Assembly (NCBI RefSeq): GCF_029784155.1
Contig: NC_073692.1
Span: forward strand, 316,538,105-316,602,104
Source of the DNA: Uranotaenia lowii
Taxonomy: Eukaryota; Arthropoda; Insecta; Diptera; Culicidae
DNA: 64,000 nucleotides
Direction of reading: 5' to 3'
Positions 1 through 9,960 of this stretch are shown here, one piece after another. A program made the position numbers and the translations under genes. Numbering within the stretch: position 1 is the first letter of the stretch; each line of letters opens with the position of its first letter. The notes under the pieces were generated by a model. That model was not told the DNA's origin. It saw nothing but the letters and a program-made list of their open reading frames with translations, and ran no database searches.

Positions 1-1866
1 GAGATCGTCAACGAGCTGTTCCCACAGCATGCGGTAGTGACATGGCCGAGGGTCCCATACGACTGGGATACGAGCGACGAGGAGAGGATTTCACTGGAGG
101 AACTGCGCGACATCGCTAAGTCCCTTCAGCTGAACAAAGCTCCGGGTCCGGATGGCATCCCTAACGTTGCAGTGAAGGCCGCACTCATGGAACATCCCGA
201 AATGTTCCGGTCTTCACTGCAACAGTACGTGGATGATAGGGTCTTCCCAGATGAGTGGAAGCGGCAGCGATTGGTGCTCCTGCCAAAACCGGGCAAGCCA
301 CCTGGTGAACCTTCAGCGTATCGACCGATATGTCTGCTGGACACCGCTGGCAAGGTTCTAGAAAAGGTGCTGCAGAGAAGGATCCAGCTCTACACCGAAG
401 GAGCGAACGGCCTATCCGACGAACAGTTCGGTTTCCGGAAAGGTCGTAGCACGGTGGATGCCATTCGACTGGTCATCGAAAGGGCAGATGAAGCCAGGTT
501 GAGGAAACGGAGAGGAGATCGGTTTTGCGCAGTGGTCACTCTCGACGTTAAGAACGCGTTTAACAGCGTCAGTTGGGCAGCGATTGCGTCGTCGCTCATC
601 AACATGAGGATTCCGGCATATATCTGTAGGATGGTGGAGTGTTACTTCCGTGACCGCCAACTACAGTATATGACCAGCGAGGGACTGGAAACAGTGAGAG
701 TCTCGGCAGGGGTTCCACAAGGATCGATACTTGGCCCGGTATTGTGGAACATCGTCTACGACGAACTGCTGAGACTGCGTCTCCCCACTGGAGTGAGACT
801 CGTGGGATTCGCCGACGACGTAGTTCTCCTGGCAACGGGCCCGTCCACGGAGGAAGTACAGCTACTTGCCACAGTAGCTATCGAGAAGGTGGAAAACTGG
901 ATGCGCTCTAAGAGCCTACGCCTAGCACACCACAAGACCGAGATGGTGCTGATCACTAACTTGATTTCGGCACAATCCGGGACGATCGCAGTTGGACCGT
1001 GTGCAATCGAGTCCAAACGTGCGGTGAAATACCTGGGGGTGATGATCGACGACCGGCTGAGCTTTACGGCCCACGTCGACTATGCCTGCAAAAGAGCGGC
1101 AATGGCGACAGCAGCCCTCTCACGGGCCATGTCGAACAACTCGGCGATCCGCTGCAGCAGAAGGAGGGTCCTGGCGAGCGTGACCTCGTCCATTCTGCGT
1201 TACGGAGTGGCAGCCTGGAAGGCAGCCTTGAGTAGGCAGTGTAATCTGCAACAGCTCTGCAGGGTGCAGCGGCTGATGAACCTGCGTGTAATCAGCGCAT
1301 ACCGAACGGTGTCCTCGGTAGCTGCTGATGTTGTGGCGGGGGTCATGCCCATCTCGGTCTTGCTAGAGGAAGATGCCTTCTGCTACGAGAACAGGCACGT
1401 GCCCGACGTGCGGAAACATGCCAGAGAGAACTCGCTGTCCAACTGGCAGCACCAGTGGGACAGCTCGGAACGTGGCCGGTGGACCCATCGCTTGATCCCT
1501 AATATCGGATCCTGGATGGATCGAAGACATGGTGAGGTGGACTTTTGCATGACACAGTTCCTGACTGGCCATGGATGTTTCATGCAGTACCACCATCGGT
1601 TTGGACACGTGGATTCGCCATCCTGTCTAACCTGCGGAGACATAATTGAGACGCCAGAACACGTAGTGTTCAGCTGTCCAAGGTTCGAGGAGGTACGTGC
1701 TAACATGCTTGCCGCCTGCGGACCAGACACGACAGCCGACAACATAGTGCAGAGGATGTGCGAAGACGCCAACACTTGGCGCGTGGTCAGCGATGGGTTC
1801 ACCCGGATCATGACTGCCCTGCAGAGGAGTTGGAACCAGCACCAGTCCGCGATCGGTGTAGGGTGA
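1..1866 (+). CDS. R1-clade non-LTR retrotransposon, reverse transcriptase part of ORF2 (5' end outside window)
   Basis: The frame is open from base 1 to a TGA at 1864-1866, so the ORF starts to the left of the window and any internal GTG or ATG start is arbitrary. It encodes the reverse transcriptase used for target-primed insertion. Visible motifs in order are a fingers block with KAPGPDG, LPKPGKPPGEPSAYRPI, the palm motif LDVKNAFNSVSW, AGVPQGSILGP, the catalytic GFADDVV (around nt 804-825) and the thumb. A C-terminal zinc motif of form C-X2-C-X8-H-X4-C (CLTCGDIIETPEHVVFSC) follows near nt 1621-1675. No stop or frameshift interrupts the visible part. The NAFN-type palm motif and the C-terminal CCHC with no RNase H fit the R1 clade. 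The endonuclease and ORF1 are not in view. Composition is GC-richer than the AT-rich surroundings, consistent with a recently active element. Confidence 0.88.
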   Translation, partial: EIVNELFPQHAVVTWPRVPYDWDTSDEERISLEELRDIAKSLQLNKAPGPDGIPNVAVKAALMEHPEMFRSSLQQYVDDRVFPDEWKRQRLVLLPKPGKPPGEPSAYRPICLLDTAGKVLEKVLQRRIQLYTEGANGLSDEQFGFRKGRSTVDAIRLVIERADEARLRKRRGDRFCAVVTLDVKNAFNSVSWAAIASSLINMRIPAYICRMVECYFRDRQLQYMTSEGLETVRVSAGVPQGSILGPVLWNIVYDELLRLRLPTGVRLVGFADDVVLLATGPSTEEVQLLATVAIEKVENWMRSKSLRLAHHKTEMVLITNLISAQSGTIAVGPCAIESKRAVKYLGVMIDDRLSFTAHVDYACKRAAMATAALSRAMSNNSAIRCSRRRVLASVTSSILRYGVAAWKAALSRQCNLQQLCRVQRLMNLRVISAYRTVSSVAADVVAGVMPISVLLEEDAFCYENRHVPDVRKHARENSLSNWQHQWDSSERGRWTHRLIPNIGSWMDRRHGEVDFCMTQFLTGHGCFMQYHHRFGHVDSPSCLTCGDIIETPEHVVFSCPRFEEVRANMLAACGPDTTADNIVQRMCEDANTWRVVSDGFTRIMTALQRSWNQHQSAIGVG

Positions 1867-2755
1867 CTCCTTCGTCGGGGAGCACCTGAGTAGTGTGCGT
1901 CCGACCCTGGCAGTAAAGCATACAAAGATAAGACTATACCTTCTGCGTATGCCGAGCTGCTAGGTACGTCGCGCGTCTGTGTGTAGGATACCTCCAACGT
2001 TATCGTCGCGGAGTATCCGAGTCGAACGCGCCCTCTACGACGGAGGCTGTGGGGATAAGACTATACCTTCTTCGCAGTCGAATTCGTAGGGGGAAGAGTA
2101 TTCACGTCGCGGAATACTCTCGGGTAGAGTGGTCTCACGTCGCCGCCGGATGAGCCACTCGAGTCGGGTAGGATGACATCACCGTCGGGATTCATCTGAG
2201 TCGTAAGCGTCTAAGACCCGTACGTGTGCTGTGACAGGCGCGAGTCCAGGATAAGCTGCTCTCGATTCGGCACACGGCGGGCAAAAACCCTAGGGTTGCC
2301 AGCCAAAAAGGGAGGAGGAAGACCGGACCACGGTCGGAGTAGAATGTCCTTTCGGCGGGGGGCATTCGAGTAGTGTGCGTCCGATCCTAGCAGTAAAGCA
2401 TACAAAGATAAGACTATACCTTCTGCGTATGCCGAGCTGTTTAGGCACGTCGCGATCGTTGTGTAAGATACCTCCATCGCCGCGGAGTATCTGAGTAGAA
2501 CGCGCTCCCTACGAGGGAAGCTGCGGGGATAAGACTATACCTTCTTCGCAGTCGAACTCGTAGGGGGAAGAGTATTTACGCCGCGAAATACTCTCGGGTA
2601 GGGTGATTCACGTCGTCGGCGGGTGAGTCACCTGAGTCGGTGTAGGATGAATTCTTCGCCGGGAATCATCCGAGTAGTTTTCGTAAAGCCCCGGACGTGT
2701 GCTGTGACAGGCGCGAGTCCAGGATAAGCTGCTCTCGATTCGGCACACGGACGGG
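1862..2755 (+). repeat. Duplicated hairpin-rich 3' UTR of the R1-type LINE (two units of about 475 bp)
   Basis: Two tandem units (about 1862-2283 and 2342-2755, offset 472-480 bp) follow the stop codon. Each contains the same order of short hairpins: 1862-1886, 1986-2018, 2095-2120, 2127-2160 and 2170-2197 in the first unit; 2342-2367, 2466-2492, 2569-2594, 2602-2632 and 2645-2671 in the second. Loops carry CGTCG or CGCCG, and nearly every hairpin is followed by GAGTAG, GAGTCG or GGGTAG. The motif GATAAGACTATACCTTC occurs four times (from about 1927, 2054, 2407 and 2527), each time between complementary arms. Each unit also ends in a CGTGTGC/GCACACG stem. The first hairpin contains the ORF2 stop codon. 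LINE 3' UTR structure is recognised by the element's own reverse transcriptase in known cases; that role here is inferred. Confidence 0.8.
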
Positions 2756-3249
2756 CAAAGAGGAGAGGGCCTCGAGCCAAGCCAGGCGGAGCCAAGACCT
2801 CAAGTCGTTAGAGGCGAGGTCGTTGGTCTCTTGCAGTGGTCTCGAAGAGAGGCGGAGCGCACGTTTTTCGTGGGAACCAAGCTAGTCTCGATTTGCGAGT
2901 AAAGGCCGGATCTCAAGTCGTTAGAGGCGAGGTCCTTAGTCTTGAATCGTAATAAGAGGCAGGGTATATATGCTGGAGTTTGACTCGAACTGGAGTTTGC
3001 CGAAGAGCGCTTAAGCGCGGACTTGGTCTCCCATCTTGGGTACAGCCTTCGTTGCAGGTCCGGATGGGAATTATGGCCAGAGGCCCCAGGTGGACTTTAT
3101 GGCGTAGGGGTACATAGTATCATGAGTCGTCCAATTGCACCCATGGACCCAGAGTAGCATACTGGGGGGACTCGGTCGCTCGCCGTGCCTTGGAATGCAA
3201 TCCGTAAAAAGGATTTACCACCTGGGTGATCAACTAATAAAAAAAAAGT
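2756..3249 (+). other. Distal 3' tail of the R1-type LINE, ending in an A-rich tract
   Basis: No coding frame is convincing. A 23-bp sequence beginning CTCAAGTCGTTAGAGGCGAG is repeated about 112 bp apart (near 2799 and 2911). The stretch ends with AATAAAAAAAAA at about 3237-3248, directly abutting I-like LINE coding sequence. This could be the LINE's poly(A) tail, with the element inserted into or beside an older I-like copy. The boundary is inferred because no target duplication could be checked. Confidence 0.45.
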
Positions 3250-3957
3250 ATAGCAGCACGACCTATTGGACACTACATCATTGTTACAGATAGCCTTAGC
3301 TCTGTTCAGGCTATTCGCTCATTAAGGCTCGGAAAACACTCGCCGTACTTCCTTGAGAAAATTCGGGAATCACTGAGTACTTTATCTAGACTCTTCTTTT
3401 CCCTCACCTTTGTTTGGGTGCCGTCGCATTGCTCAATAGTGGGCAACGAGAAGGCCGACTCGTTAGCAAAGGTGGGTGCAGTTGAAGGTGTTATATATCA
3501 GCGTCAAATCGCCTTCAGCGAATTTTACTTTTTGGTCCGTAAAAATGCACTCGTCAACTGGCAGCGCAAATGGAACGAGGATGAGTTGGGTCGGTGGCTT
3601 CACTCGATTATCCCAAGGGTAAGCCTTAAACCATGGTTCAATAGATTGGACCTGAGTCGTGATTTTATTAAAACATTTTCCCGTCTCATGTCCAATCATT
3701 GTGCTTTGGACGCGTTACTCTATCGTGTGAATCTCGCTAGCAGCAATTTGTGTCGTTGTGGCCAGGGTTACCATGACATCGAGCATACTGTTTGGTCGTG
3801 TGAGGACCATCTTATCGCCAGAGCGAATTTGATCGATTCCCTTCGGGCCCGAGGTAAACCACCTAATGTTCCAGTAAGGGATGTGTTGGCTGTGGTAGAC
3901 CTAGACTATATGTTCGAATTATATCTTTTTCTTAAATCTATCGATCTCCGCGTTTAA
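3247..3957 (+). pseudogene. 5'-truncated I-like LINE ORF2 C-terminus (RNase H tail and C-terminal domain)
   Basis: The open frame from about 3247 to the TAA at 3955-3957 matches the C-terminal third of the I-like element at 14861-20593. Shared blocks are TDSLSSVQAIRS, FVWVPSHCSIVGNEKADSL (the last RNase H block) and a CxC...H...C region ending in DLDYMFELYLFLKSIDLRV. The frame has no stops but starts mid-domain and lacks endonuclease, reverse transcriptase and most of RNase H. It is therefore a dead copy, either truncated on insertion or cut by the R1-type element to its left. Confidence 0.85.
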
Positions 3958-4174
3958 GTATCCCTTTCTTCTTTTTCCTTTTTCTTTTTTGTCTATCGTA
4001 GTTTTGAATAATGAACGATGAACTCAATACTTGAATCCTTAAAAAAGAAAAATAGACAACATTGTGAAAAAAGCCATGTGAAAAAAGCTATGTTAATTAA
4101 AACAATGGTCTCCCGGCTCCGTTAAACTAATTTGTTTGAGCCGTTTCAAATAAACGAATTGTAAAAAAAAAAAA
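3958..4174 (+). other. 3' UTR and poly(A) of the truncated I-like LINE
   Basis: Pyrimidine-rich sequence after the stop is followed by GAGCCGTTTCAAATAAACGA and an A tract at about 4163-4174. The same 3' end occurs at 8413-8512 and, reversed, at 14861-15022, which defines the family's 3' terminus. Confidence 0.75.
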
Positions 4175-4399
4175 CAGTTGATGTTATTTCAATCCTGTTT
4201 ACTCAATTTGAACTATAACTCTATCAATATTCTCTACAATTCCATCTTTGAATTGAAATTCGGAACTCCTGCTGCAGCTCTCATTTCCAAGTTGTTGGAT
4301 CTTAACTATGATGGTTTGACTTAATAAAATGCTTACAAAAATCTTAATTTGAATGAATTTATTTTTGGAATGTGTAGCAAAGCACACCGGGTCAGCTAG
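4175..4399 (+). mobile_element. Short Helitron-like fragment ending in CTAG
   Basis: The segment ends GCACACCGGGTCAGCTAG at 4399 and is followed by T, the typical Helitron 3' end (CTRR before T). The same end, with one change, occurs at 23092. I cannot place the 5' end; it lies between the LINE poly(A) tract and about 4350. No coding sequence is present. Confidence 0.5.
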
Positions 4400-4544
4400 T
4401 TCAATTATAATTAAGACAGTTTTTCAAAAATCAGAACGGCGTCTCGGAAATCAGAACAAATATTGTAAAATCAGAAAATCTCTGTCACCTTTGGTTCAAA
4501 AAGCGGCATATTTTTTCGTGAACATACCCAAGATGTTTACATAT
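4400..4544. other. Short AT-rich spacer between Helitron sequences
   Basis: I see no gene or recognisable repeat in this spacer. Confidence 0.4.
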
Positions 4545-6666
4545 TCTATATATATAAAAAGCAATTATCTGTATGTTTGTTTGTTTGTTTGTTTGTTTGT
4601 TTGTCCTCTATAGACTCAGCCGTCTTAAGAGCTAGAGATCTGAAATTTGGCATGGATGCTCATTAGGACCAGGAATGATGAAAAATGTTATAGATTTTTG
4701 GATGACCCCTTCCGAAGGGGGTCGTCCATACAAGACAAATATTGTTTTCGCGTTATTGACGTTATTTTCCGTCGGATTGTTATGAAATTTTGCACATGAG
4801 TGTTTTGAGAGACGAGCAATCGCTTACAGTTATCAAATTTAGGGTGAGGGGTCAGCCAAAGGGGTCGTCCATATCCACTGATTAATGTTTTTGCGATATT
4901 GGCTTTATTTTACATTGGATTGTGATGAAAATTTCCACGTGAGTGTTTTGAGAGACGAGCGATCGATTACAGTTATCAAATTTAGGGTCAGGGGTCGGCC
5001 AAAGGGGTCGTCCATATTCACTGAATAATGTTTTTGCGATATTGGCGTTATTATACATCGGATTGTGATGAAAATTTGCACATGAGTGTTTTGAGAGACG
5101 AGCAATCGATTACAGTTATCAAATTTAGGGTCAGGGGTCGGCCAAAGGGGTCGTCCATATCCACTGATTAATGTTTTTGCGATATTGGCTTTATTTTACA
5201 TTGGATTGTGATGAAAATTTGCACATGAGTGTTTTGAGAGACGAGCAATCGATTACAGTTATCAAATTTAGGGTCAGGGATCGGCCAAAGGGGTCGTCCA
5301 TATCCACTGATCAATGTTTTTGCGATATTGGCTTTATTTTACATTGGATTGTGATGAAAATTTCCACGTGAGTGTTTTGAGAGACGAGCGATCGATTACA
5401 GTTATCAAATTTAGGGTCAGGGGTCGGCCAAAGGGGTCGTCCATATTCACTGATTAATGTTTTTGCGATATTGGCGTTGTTATACACCGGATTGTGATGA
5501 AAATTTGCACATGAGTGTTTTGAGAGACGAGCAATCGATTACAGTTATCAAATTTAGGGTCAGGGGTCGGCCAAAGGGGTCGTCCATATTAACTGATTAA
5601 TGTTTTTGCGATATTGGCGTTATTATAGATCGTATTGTGATGAAAATTAGCACATGAGTGTTTTGAGGGACGAGCAATCGATTTCAAGTTTCGAATTGCG
5701 GATCAGAAGTCGGTTGAAGGAGTCGTCCATACCCAACTTTAATGTTTTTGCGATTTTGACGTTATTCTACATTGGATTGAGATGAAAATTTCCGCATAGG
5801 AGTTTTGAGGGACGCTCTTTTGCTTTCAGGTTTCAAATCTTGCCTCAGGGGTCGGCGAAAGGGGTTATTATCTGTTCACTGTTTTTACGATATTCTCTTG
5901 ATTGAGCATGGAATAGAATAGAATAGAATAGAATAGAATTGTAATGAAAATTGACACATGGTAGTTTAACAGAAAAGATAATTGATTTCAGGTGTCAAGT
6001 TTTGAATCGTGGTCAAAAAAAAGGCCGTCCATGTTAGTTGCTCACTGTTTTCGCGATATTGTCGTGATCATGCATCGGATTGAGATGAAAATGTTCAGAT
6101 GAGGGTTATAAACTATGAGCAATTGACTCCAGGTAGCATGTTCCGTGTCAAGGGTCGGCGAAAGGGGCGTCTATATTCACTGTTCACTGTTTGCAAGTTC
6201 CTGACGTTATTTTACATATAATTTGAAAAAAAAGATGGCACAAGGTAGTTTTGAGGAACGTAAAATTGGTTTCAATTATCGAATTTCGGGCCATGGGACA
6301 GAAAATGAGGGTTTCATTGAAAGTTCAGTGTTTTGTGCAATAATTTTGTTGGAGGCAGTTAATTGATACCAATTTAAGTTTGAAGGGCAAGCAAAAGAGT
6401 CGTGCACATAAACAAATAGTACATGTTTCTGCCATAATGTCTAGATTTTGCAATCGATCGAGAAGAAAACGCTCTCACATAAATTTTTGATAAAAAGCCA
6501 ATCAACCGTTTAATTTGAATTTCAAGTAATAGTAATAGTAGCGACTTTAAACACTGTTTAATTTTTTCCCCAAAATTGTCGAAAGAATGTTTGGAATTCA
6601 TTTTCTAAACTCATTTTGACGTACCAATGATTTAAAGCGAAACGAAGTTCGTACGGGATCAGCTAG
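4545..6666 (+). mobile_element. Non-autonomous Helitron with an internal tandem array
   Basis: It begins TCTATATATATAAAAAGC at 4545, followed by a (TTTG)n tract (about 4575-4604), and ends GGGATCAGCTAG at 6666 followed by T. The short inverted pair ACGAA/TTCGT lies just before the end. TC...CTAG ends without terminal inverted repeats or a target duplication fit Helitrons. No Rep/helicase ORF is present, so it would rely on an autonomous partner. Most of the interior is the 143-bp array described separately. Confidence 0.6.
4690..6330 (+). repeat. 143-bp tandem array inside the Helitron
   Basis: The landmark TGTTTTGAGAGACGAGC recurs at 4801, 4944, 5087, 5230, 5373, 5516 and 5659, exactly 143 bp apart, with an eighth copy one base short near 5801 and decayed copies to about 6300. 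Copies 1-2 resemble copies 4-5 more than their neighbours (variants CACGTGAG, GCGATCG and TATTCACTG), suggesting a past block duplication of 429 bp. Short ORFs here are by-products of the repetition. Confidence 0.85.
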
Positions 6667-6765
6667 TAGATTATAAAGGGTGATACGGTCAAAATTTGGT
6701 CAATATCAACTTGACGTATTTCTTTCAATTTTGCATTTAAAAAACCTCAACACCCCTCATTTTGA

Positions 6766-6928
<163 letters not shown>

Positions 6929-6974
6929 ATGTTGCTCCTATTTTGATTTTGGAATTCACTCTTTAGTTGTCAAA

Positions 6975-7996
6975 ATGCCGTCCAAGGAAGAAGAGCAGCG
7001 TATCAAAATTTTGCTCGCGCATCGCGAAAATCCGAGCTACTCGCACTCAAAGCTGCCAAAATCGCTAAAAGTTGTGAAATCAACCGTTACAAATGTAATT
7101 AAAGTGTTTGGGGAACGTTTGTCGACAGCCAGGAACTCTGGATCGGGGGGAAATCGAAAACCGGAAGCCGCTGAGACGACAAAGAGAGCTGCCGGTAGTT
7201 TCAAGCGAAACCCTAACCTCTCTCTCCGAGAAGCCGCAACTAAGCTGGTTGTATCGTCTACAACCGTGCATCGAGCCAAAAAAAACGAGCCGAACTATCG
7301 ACTTACAAGAAGGTAGTGACTCCAAATCCCGATAACAAACAAAATACGACGGCCAAAGCGCGATCCCGGAGGCTGTGCACGACGATGCTGACGAAGTATG
7401 ACTGCGTTGGAATGGACGACGAAACCTACGTCAAAGCCGACTACAAGCAGCTTCCGGGACAGGAGTTTTATACGGCCAGAGGAAGGGGAAAGGTAGCAGA
7501 TATTTTCAAGCACATGAAACTGTCAAAGTTCGCGAAGAAATATCTGGTTTGGCAAGCCATCTGTACCTGTGGCTTGAAAAGCAGCATTTTCATAGCTTCC
7601 GGGACTGTCGACCAAGAAATTTACGAGAAATGGTGTTTGAATAAACGTCTGCTGCATTTCCTGAAGGAACACGGTTGTTCCGTACTGTTTTCGCCGGATT
7701 TGACATCTTGCCATTACGGTAAAAAGGCCATGGAGTGGTACGCCGCCAACAACGTGCAGGTGGTTCCCAAGGACAAGAGCCCTCCCAACACGCCAGAGCT
7801 CCGCCCAATTGAGAAATACTGGGCTATTGTCAAGCGGAACCTAAAGAAGACCAAAAAATCTGCTAAGGACGAACAGCAGTTCAAGGCAAACTGGCTTTCT
7901 GCGGCGAAGAAGGTGGACAGGGTGGCTGTACAAAATCTGATGGCAGGGGTTAAGCGTAAGGCCCGGCAATTCGGATTTGGAATTGCGGAAGCCTAA
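6975..7996 (+). pseudogene. DD37E Tc1/mariner transposase, one frameshift
   Basis: The reading frame starts at ATG 6975 (MPSKEEEQRIK). It runs through a helix-turn-helix region (KSTVTNVIKVFGERL; LSLREAATKLVVSSTTVHRA) and then shifts frame at a run of eight A (7278-7285); the first frame stops at 7316. The downstream frame carries the catalytic domain to the stop at 7994-7996. First Asp is in MDDETYVKADY, second in FSPDLTSCHY and the Glu in PELRPIEKYW, with 37 residues between the second Asp and the Glu, which is the DD37E signature. All three catalytic residues are kept, so the homopolymer shift is the only visible lesion. It could be a real mutation or a sequencing error. Confidence 0.9.
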
Positions 7997-8153
7997 CTGA
8001 ATATTTTTCCTGAATTTTATACTAATTAAACTTGAAAATGAAATTTTATTTGATTTTTTAAATAAACGATTTCACCCATTTACACACGTTTTCCCTTGAC
8101 CAAATTTTTACCGTATCACCCGTTATATATAGATAATAATGTTATCTAATAAC

Positions 8154-8361
8154 TGTGCAACTTTATATGTACACTACACAGGCTGAACGGGAGACCCGCG
8201 TCCACTCTCGCTGAGGATCGTAAGTGAACTGACGACAACCGCTCATGACACGACAGCTCAGCCGTCGTGTGTGTGCGTGTAGTGAGGACTTGGAGGGAGA
8301 TAGCCGATTCGTAAAGGCCTATAAGCCAATAGAGTGTTGCACTCGAATTATCGGCTACACA
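8154..8361 (+). repeat. Left LTR (208 bp)
   Basis: Starts TGTGCAACTTTATATG and ends TCGGCTACACA. It matches the right copy along its full length apart from one A/T difference near the middle and the insertion carried by the right copy. Confidence 0.75.
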
Positions 8362-8412
8362 TCTCCCCTCCACACCAAGCAAAAACAAAGTGAAAACAGA
8401 ATCAACCTAACG

Positions 8413-8512
8413 TGATGATCTAGGCTTAAGCAAACAATTGTAAACATACAAAACGAGTTTTGGTCATTAAAGCCTGAAGGTAAATTCGAGCCGTTTCAAA
8501 TAAATTACCAAA
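8413..8512 (+). mobile_element. 3'-end fragment of the I-like LINE family (about 100 bp)
   Basis: It contains GATCTAGGCTTAAGCAAACA and GAGCCGTTTCAAATAAA in the same order as the 3' UTR of the element at 14861-20593 (reverse strand there). It is a severely 5'-truncated insertion inside the LTR element's interior. Confidence 0.8.
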
Positions 8513-9282
8513 AAGAAGCAACGTTTTGGTTCATGTTCAAGCTTTCTGCTAATCGCTTCACTTAGTATCTAAGGCAATAGATTGATTAAAAACGCTCAAC
8601 GCACCTGCTTCGGTTAACCATCCATGGATAAGACTGCACAGTTTAATTATGGTGGTTTAATCCTTGAGGTCGATATTTCAATGCGCTGTTAGATCGGTAC
8701 CATCACCTCTAGATAGACAGCCCAGTGTCGGACCCGTAGTGTGATCTCCGCTAATTCAATATTTTCCCATAATTCTCAATTGGATATTCAACCCGAGCTC
8801 AAGGCTTTGTTATGATATCTACCAACAATTAATCTCCGAATCATCGCAGCAGATAGCTTAGGGATTCTTTAGGGAGCTTCAGGGATGATTGAACGTCCTG
8901 TCCCAATGATTTATAAATTGCGTTTGCCACATGTGCGCTGAAGATTTTTCTTGGTTATACAACCACGATATTTTTTGTATTCATGTCACAACTGATCAAT
9001 CATAATATTAAATGATTGCATTACTATTTCAATCAGTATTTACTTGGACTATCCAACCATCTCAGTTTGATCTCCTATTTCTACTTGTCAGCCCTCTCGC
9101 CTCAACGATTATTCTTTTGCAGATCTTTTGTCTCAACGATTAGTCAACCTCAGACTTTCCATCTTGACTGTCTCCATTAAACTGCAAACTCAACAATAAC
9201 TGAGCTGCCCTTTTCGTTTTAACTGTTTTCCTCAGGTTGTTACGCTACAACCCAATGAATATAGGAACTTTATGTTTCATAA
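8513..9282. other. Interior of the LTR element, no recognisable gene
   Basis: AT-rich unique-looking sequence. I see no long frame, repeat or RNA gene. Confidence 0.5.
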
Positions 9283-9960
9283 GGTGAACCTTCAGAACAC
9301 TCTTCATGTTGGTCCCCCCGATCCAACGTAATTTCGTAAAGTGAACCTTCAGAACACTCTTCATGTTGGTCCTCCCGATCCAACGATATTTCATAAAGTG
9401 AACCTTCAGGACACTCTTCATGTTGGTCCTCCCGATCCAATGAAATTTCTTAAAGTGAACCTTCAGAACACTCTTCATGTTGAATCTCCCGATTCAACGA
9501 TGTTACGTAAAGTGAACCTTCAGAACACTCTTCATGTTGGTCCTCCCGATCCAACGAAATTTCGTAAAGTGAACCTTCAGAACACTCTTCATGTTGGTCC
9601 TCCCGATCCAACGATATTTCGTAAAGTGAACCTTCAGAACACTATTCATGTTGAATCTCCCGATTCAACGATATTTCATAAAGTGAACCTTCAGAACACT
9701 CTTCATGTTGGTCCTCCCGATCCAACGAAATTTCGTAAAGTGAACCTCCAGAACACTCTTCATGTTGGTCCTCCCGATCCAACGATATTCCCGATTCCCG
9801 ATTCAACGATGTTTCATAAAGTGAACCTTCAGAACACTCTTCATGTTGGTCCTCCCGATCCAACGATATTCCCGATTCCCGATTCAACGATGTTTCATAA
9901 AGTGAACCTTCAGAACACTCTTCATGTTGGTCCTCCCGATCCAACGATATTTCATAAAGT
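9283..9960 (+). repeat. 57-bp minisatellite (about 11 copies) with a short dyad in each unit
   Basis: The unit GTGAACCTTCAGAACACTCT... recurs every 57 bp; two late copies are longer by about 27 bp because CCGATTC is duplicated. Because 57 is a multiple of three, both strands stay open (a 19-residue repeat with VNLQNTLHVGPPDP), and the first copy is broken by a TAA. Each unit has a dyad around TCCC: GTTGG/CCAAC in most units and GTTGAATC/GATTCAAC in others. I read this as a structural repeat and not as a protein. Confidence 0.9.

Noticed and set aside
4690..6330. CRISPR or gene cluster in the 143-bp array
   Set aside because: Simple head-to-tail tandem repeat without spacers.
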